The notes beneath the pieces are model-generated. The model made no database searches and was not told the DNA's origin. It was given only the letters and a program-made list of their open reading frames with translations. A stretch of 64,000 nt of DNA, from assembly GCA_964019415.1 (NCBI GenBank), contig OZ025874.1, positions 6,154,592 to 6,218,591 of the forward strand. The letters run 5' to 3'. The stretch is from Ianthella basta (lineage: Eukaryota > Porifera > Demospongiae > Verongiida > Ianthellidae). The translations under genes and the position numbers were made by a program. Positions 58,327 through 64,000 of this stretch are shown here, in pieces (the stretch's first letter is position 1; each line of letters opens with the position of its first letter).

Positions 58327-61300
58327 TCAATTAGCAAACACTTCTCCCATTGGCAGCCAGATGTTCTTGCACTCGGTTGCCTGTGCAAGACAAGGACAGA
58401 GGGTGGGCATAGACAGCAAAGAACAAGGAGAAGCAGGGACGGGTAGAAGATAAGAACACAGGTAGCAGAGAGGGATGGGAAGGAGGGAGAGATCAGGTGG
58501 CAGAGGCATGGAGAAGGATTGGGGGGAGGGGGGGGGAGGGGGGGGGGGGAGCTACAGCTAGAGATAATCATTTGTCTGGATGCTATCTACCTACAGTAAC
58601 TAAACTTCTCTGTATTGTCCCTACACATATACTGCATGTAGCTAGATGTAAAACGACTCATTCTTGTCCATGTGAAGGTTACTAAACACCTACAGTCAAT
58701 ATACGTACATACACACAGCTGGCCAGCCATGTATGTATGTATGTGCTCAATATTTTTTCTTGTAAGGTGCAATAGAAAATGGCAACTAGCTGTCTATACA
58801 TAATGAAATTTACATTGCATATATTTACGTAGAACATGCTGTTTATTCCCCTCACCTGAACAAGAAACTCCTCCCCCTGACCCTGCTGATCTGATAACCA
58901 GTCCCGCTTCTCTCCGTAGTTTACCCATGTCCGCTTGACGTTGGAGGCACTCCCCATCTCCACAAACTTGCTGCCTTCAGCACTACCAAAGTACCACATG
59001 CTCTCCACATCCTGCAGGTCATGAACAAGTGTCATAATTGGAGTTGCAAGCAAGCACATACGTAAGTACTTAATGTACTCCATAGCCTACACATCACATG
59101 CAAGTCACATGCAGTCACACTGGCTCTCTCCTTTCAGATCACATAAATGGTGACATCATGTCACATCAACTCACCTGATGCTCAACTAGGTATTTTGTGA
59201 GGTGGTCCTTGCTGCCAGTGACAATGTTGACCACACCTCCTGGTAGATCGGAGGTGTCAAACACCTGATACAGGTCAGTGGCAGACAGTGGATAGGTCTC
59301 ACTAGGAACAATGACAATTGTGTTTCCTCTGATGACAGCTGGAGCAAATAGGGAGACAAAACCAAGGAGAGGGTACTCATCTGGGCAAGCTATGCCAAGT
59401 GTTCCCACTGGCTCATGGATTCGCACGGTAGCACCATACAAAGTTGTCTCCTGCACAGAGCCACCGTATTTGTCAGCATAGGCACCGTAGAAGAAAAGCC
59501 TCTGAATGGAACTGTCCACTTCTTTCAGTGCAGCATCCATGCCACACTCTGTGTGTATGTGTGTGTGGAGGGAGGGAGGGAGGGAGGGAGTTCATGTGCA
59601 CAGGATTCACCCTCATACACACACCACACATATGGTTCACACACTCACGCACACACTATACTATATCCAACTTAAGTACGTGTCGGTGAAATACTATCAA
59701 GCATAGTTTGCAGCATCAATAAACTAATGGTGTAAATGTGTCCCTGTTTGAGAGTTTCTATCAACTATTACATTTAACCATCAATTCTAGCTAATCATAT
59801 CCAAAGATGTGCCCTTTTGAAAGCCAAAATATGTGTATACTGTATTAAAACTTGTGAATAGAACATGCCTCATGATCAGTACTTACATGATCCTAGCTAG
59901 TCGTAAACATGAAGCAGCCTACAGAAAGTACGTACAATACCTGTCATGGTGTTGATCCTCTGTGCCACTTCATCTCTCCTTAGCTCCAGGTTCTCCGCAA
60001 TATAGTACACTATTTGGGCTCTGTTGTGGGCAGCACGCTTCCCCCAACTGGTATGGAGTTCAAGGAGAAGGAGGGAGAGAAGAGTAGTCATGAATCTCTA
60101 CTATAGTAAGAGTTCCTCAGAAGGAGCCATTACGTACAAGTATCCTCTACTTGCCACCTTTCCACTTATCACTCCTTCAGGGCCAATTACATATTGTCAC
60201 CTGTCAACCATTCACTTTTACGTAGCTCTCATGCACTCCCCTATAGGTACTACACGCTACCTCTCACTTCCACCTTTCACTCCCCTAGGCCCTAGGTCCC
60301 ACTTCACTTTCAAACTTTGCAGGCTCTCACTCCAAGGTTACTACGTACTTTTTACCTCTCTACCCTCTGCCACGTCTCATTCCTCTAGGTACTACTGGTT
60401 ACCTTCCAACCTCTCACCTCCCAAGGTACTTCTTGTCACCCCTCTACATTTCTCCACCACATCTCTTTCCTCTAGGTACTATTCATTGCCTACACTACAA
60501 CTTACTCCATGGCACACTAAAAGATGTACATAGGATTCAACATCTCTGCCGTGTTGCTGAATACAAACACTTTCATGGAGCTACTGGATGCCTCCCACTC
60601 CCTTACCCTGGTGCTGCTTTGTGGGCTGCCTCAACCGCATCACGGATGTCCTTCCGATTGCCTTCCCCCACTTGACCTACTACCTTTCCACTTGGAGTAA
60701 CCACGGGTCGAGCATACGGGGCATCGGGCCTCTTCTGTGCCCCACCCACATACATCTTGAGGGTACGATCAATGCTGTAAGGTAGGAGAGGTGGAAGTGA
60801 GGGAAATGGGCCATGTAGGACGAGTACATCACCTCACCTAACACACACACACACATGCACACACCTTGGCAGCTCCGCCTCTCCAAGCTTTCCTGTTACG
60901 GCATAGCTCTGCTGCTCACCCTTCAAGGGATTGAGGGGGCGGGAAGGCACAGTCGACCCAAACGACTTCACCTTTTCCTCGTCCACTTGGGGGCAAGGCC
61001 TAGCCTGCCATTTTGGGCGGATGTATTCATACAAGCCCTAAAGGGGACAAAGTGGACTCCAGTTCACTTTAATACTGTTTGTTCAGTGTGTGGATAGTTG
61101 TCCACAACGTTGTGACTTCAGTTGGATCTGCATACAGTAGGGTCTCAGTTGGGGTTGTACAAGTGACCTAGCAAGTTACTAGTGGCATGTGTGGGTGGTG
61201 TGAGACATAGATGCACACTGACAATATGTACCTACATAATTACTTGTCTCAGCTAACTCACAAAATACAATACCACGAAGCTCAACTAATACTGCTGCGT

Positions 61301-63938
61301 ATGTATGTTTATAAGGATACCCACGGCAATGGCAAATCGGACCCCTTGGCGTCTGCTCTACAGTGCTGCGTGCACCATGTAGTTAGCATATGTGTGAAGA
61401 GTGCTTACCTCCTTCCCTCCATCCCTGCCAAATCCACTCTCTCTGTATCCACCAAACCCAGCGGCAGCATCAAACAAGTTATGGCAGTTCACCCAACAAG
61501 CACCAGCCTTTAAGCTAACATGAAGACACACAGAGAGAGATTGCATAGCTGTATTAAGAATATCATGTAACTATGTTATTCTACCAAGCACACTGGCCCT
61601 TTAGGCTACCGGGAGAGGGACAGAGAACTGAAGAAGGTGGGCATAAAGAAAGCCAAGCAGCTGTTCACACAACATTCATCACCTCTTAAGGTAATGGAAG
61701 GGAAACATGGTGTTGCTCACACAGAAATACAAGCGACACAGCTTGTGCCTGGTACACCTGGTATCCTAGAGCATCTAGTACATGCCAGATGTCATTACAA
61801 CTTTAAGTATAGCTATATATGTACAGTATGTGCGTAATACGAACTGTATCACTTTATACAGTGCAAGATGGGGTGGTCTAATGCACACAATGCAATAGAG
61901 TTTAACAATAGAATGTGGTTAGGGAAACTACTTAAACAATGCAACACTTCACACCATGTAATTCAAAGATCAAATGGAACCTCTTAGCAGCTCCACCTCT
62001 TCCTATTCATCACAATTACAGACATACAATATGGCTCAAAATACAGCTCAGCCGCTACCTACTTGTGTGGATTTCATGAATGGGACAGACCCACCAAAAG
62101 TGCATGGTTGCAATTACATATGTACATACACACTTTTACTCAATACACGCTCTCATTCATGTCTGCACAATACATGAAACTATCGTTGCCTTTGGCTTTC
62201 TGAGTGCATAGTCATGATTGTAAACTGATTCGGCTAATAGAGCTAATGGAGCTCTAGTTTCTCAGTAATGATCATAACCAACACTTGTATATATGACCGT
62301 ATAGGGGCCGGGGCTCGAATAGAAGCTAGGGGTCCGAGCAGTGAATCTTTAATAGAGGCTGGATCTCGAATAGAGGTCAGGTTCGAATTGAAGCCAGGTC
62401 TGGAATCCACACACTGGCGCTCTGCAGCATCTGAAGTGCATGCTTTAGGTACGAATCGAACACAGTGCGACACGTGGTGACTTACTGGAGTTCCCACTGC
62501 AGCAGCAATGTCCAAGTCCAAAGAGAAGCATACCGCATAGTTACTTCTTCCTGCAGCTAAAGGTATGGAGTGAACATAGTGGAGCCGTGAAAGAAGCCGC
62601 TGTCAGGGAGATGGGAGTTGCTGGACGAGACCGAATTGTGAGCTTGGTGACTTCTGAGAATTTGCGCCTTCTCAGCACGTGTAAATCTTGACAGTGGCCA
62701 TGTGTTATCAGAAATTTTATATAGGAAGCATAGGTAGGAATTAGTTCTTTTTGTACAGATTTTTAATAGAGGCCCAGGCCTGTATTTGGACATATACAGT
62801 ATGTAGCTCTTGCATTTCAATGAAAAAAGTCAACAGTTTCCTACCTGAGTGCCACTTCCATTCCCAAAGTCATGTTTTCCGTCCAGACACTGGATCCCAG
62901 TCCATAGCGGGTATTGTTGGCAAGTGCTATGGCTTCCTTTGGAGTGCGGAAGGTCAGCACTGTCAACACAGGACCAAATACCTGAGTCAACAGAAACAAC
63001 AAAATGGGTTCTGGTTTCAACACCACATATACAAGCAAGGAATAGCAAAATTGGACTTCATACCAAAAGGTCTCTATATTCTTACATCATGTGCCTATCA
63101 TGTGACAGGAAGTGCTCATATGGGCCTTCAACCAGTTCCTGCCTGTATTCGCATATCTTCAAGTACATGGACATGCTAGCCTATGGGTATACAGTTACTA
63201 CGTATATATGATTTACTTGATACACAATAGCATAGCCGCCACCATAGCAGATTGCATTGCAGCACCTCATGTCACTGTCTTATGACACATGCCACACCCA
63301 CCTCTTCCTGCACCACAGTTGACACAGGTTGCACGTTAGTGATGAGCGTGGGTGGGTAGTAGCAGCCTGTCTCTGGGATACAAGCGCAGCTCTGGAAGAC
63401 ATTGGCTCCTTCCTCCCGTGCCTTCTTCACAAGTGCATCTACTGACTTTCGCTGGGAGGGATCCACTATGGCTCCCATGTCAATGCCCTTGTCCAGGGAG
63501 TTGCCTGAAGTAAGTAGAAAAGGGGAGGCAATGAATGCAGGGAGAGCAATAAACAGATCTGACTTTACAAGGATCAGAGTTATCAGGATGTACACACACT
63601 TTACATTTCATTACTATGCACTCAAGTGTAATGCATAGTTGATATCTACCCAAGGCTGAATGGGGGCCGAGGGAAGATATCACTCAGCACATCACATTTG
63701 ACTGTGGTACAAAATATATGTACCACACTAAGTTCAAGCATAGATGAGCATCTATGGCTCAAGTGAGATACAACATGTCTCACCCTCTAGATATCCCTTG
63801 GTTGCCATGGCAATGTGCTATACCTGTATGTATTCAACACGTACCTACACGAAGATGGGACATTCTTTCTTTGAGCTTATCTACCATCGTCTTGGCAACT
63901 GACTCTTGGACAATGAGACGTGATCCAGCACTGCACAC
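58327..63938 (-). CDS. ALDH16A1: Aldehyde dehydrogenase family 16 member A1, 3' part (10 exons)
   Basis: Minus-strand exons, 5' to 3': 63938-63845, 63504-63302, 62981-62845, 61514-61409, 61037-60865, 60774-60607, 60047-59941, 59548-59175, 59011-58856 and 58380-58327 (stop 58329-58327). All phases agree. The first exon begins VCSAGSRLIVQESVAKTMVD, with the position of the ALDH catalytic cysteine occupied by C (codon 63935-63933). Domain 1 continues through GIDMGAIVDPSQRKSVDALV, YYPPTLITNV, VFGPVLTVLTF and ACWVNCHNLFDAAAGFGGYR. A linker GLYEYIRPKW leads to the second, degenerate ALDH domain (YVGGAQKRPDAPYARPVV, EGNRKDIRDAVEAAHKAAPG, EPVGTLGIACPDEYPLLGFV). It closes with SMWYFGSAEGSKFVEMGSA and KNIWLPMG. 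The doubled ALDH layout and this tail are specific to ALDH16A1. The 5' half lies outside the window. Confidence 0.93.
58520..58549. repeat. Poly-G/GGGGA tract
   Basis: G-run with single A interruptions in the last intron of ALDH16A1 (a C-tract on the gene's own strand, far upstream of the last acceptor). Confidence 0.85.
60190..60480 (+). repeat. Degenerate CTAGGTACT-containing tandem repeat, ALDH16A1 intron
   Basis: About six units spaced roughly 45 bp, each a pyrimidine-rich stretch ending (C/T)(T/A)(A)AGGTACT (near 60247, 60290, 60337, 60388, 60424, 60474). Confidence 0.55.
61515..62844. other. ALDH16A1 intron with transposon-derived repeat
   Basis: No exon recognised between 61514 and 62845. 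The reading frame is continuous across this intron (EVAL-S-LKAGACW), so none is needed. The short frame at 62485-62520 is not an exon of this gene. Confidence 0.6.
62290..62800. mobile_element. Possible non-autonomous DNA element (GAATAGAGGCCGGG-type subterminal repeats)
   Basis: From 62290, units such as GAATAGAAGC, AATAGAGGCTGG, GAATAGAGGTCAGG and GAATTGAAGCC recur. Near 62755-62800 the sequence AATAGAGGCCCAGGCCTGTA occurs close to GGACATATACAGTA, which is partly complementary to the left end. Borders are approximate. Confidence 0.45.
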
Positions 63939-64000
63939 CTTTGGGCCGGGACAGGGGTGGACCAAGGGGCAGAACAAAATGGTGTGTACATACTACTAGA

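Noticed and set aside
62485-62520. Short frame MDLDIAAAVGTPV as an ALDH16A1 exon
   Set aside because: Exons 62981-62845 and 61514-61409 join in phase to the expected EVALSLKAGACWVN, leaving no room for it.
1-64000. tRNA, rRNA or CRISPR features
   Set aside because: No cloverleaf with A and B boxes, no rRNA-like blocks and no regularly spaced repeat array were seen; the tandem arrays found are minisatellites without unique spacers.

Overview
The window is from an invertebrate animal genome. A sponge (Porifera) or similar early-branching metazoan is most likely. The evidence is spliced nuclear genes with GT-AG introns (and one GC-AG intron), animal gene families (AIG1/GIMAP GTPase, CARD protein, ALDH16A1, mitochondrial isovaleryl-CoA dehydrogenase, GT61 glycosyltransferase), and a mixed transposon load: Penelope-like, restriction-endonuclease-type LINE, Ty3/gypsy, pogo with PHD finger, ISL2EU-like, piggyBac-like and several MITEs. 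The sponge call is an inference and no species is claimed.

Layout. (1) 1-3.1 kb: a decayed DNA transposon with a DDE transposase remnant and a convergent SWIM/YqaJ gene, the latter split by a 580-bp MITE. (2) 5.3-13.8 kb, minus: two phase-compatible exons of a CARD protein whose intron holds a piggyBac-type MITE, an RLE-type LINE fragment, an intact-looking Penelope-like ORF and other repeats. (3) 14.9-18.9 kb: retroelement endonuclease-like remnants and a large inverted repeat. (4) 20.0-30.7 kb, minus: an AIG1/GIMAP-type GTPase, one large exon plus a probable small first exon, separated by an intron that contains a Penelope-like element nested in a Ty3/gypsy gag with an exact 13-bp target duplication. 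(5) 33.2-51.5 kb: a divergent pair, a single-exon GT61 glycosyltransferase (minus) and a complete 10-exon isovaleryl-CoA dehydrogenase (plus), with 95 bp between their start codons. (6) 53.6-57.8 kb, plus: a complete 7-coding-exon gene with a TATA box for a secreted cysteine-rich protein carrying cystine-knot-like CxGxC...CxC patterns. (7) 58.3-63.9 kb, minus: the 3' part (10 exons) of ALDH16A1, still holding the catalytic-type cysteine of its first aldehyde dehydrogenase domain; the 5' part lies beyond the window.

The host genes are not an operon. IVD works in mitochondrial leucine breakdown, GT61 in the secretory pathway, and the CARD and AIG1 genes belong to families linked to innate immunity. 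All multi-exon models were built by matching reading-frame phase across splice sites, and every junction in the IVD, cystine-knot and ALDH16A1 models is phase-consistent.

The items most worth a second look are the secreted tandem cystine-knot-like gene, two head-to-head palindromes in IVD introns whose arms carry hammerhead-ribozyme-like cores, the compact bidirectional promoter, and the in-frame 33-bp repeat expansion inside a pogo DDE domain.
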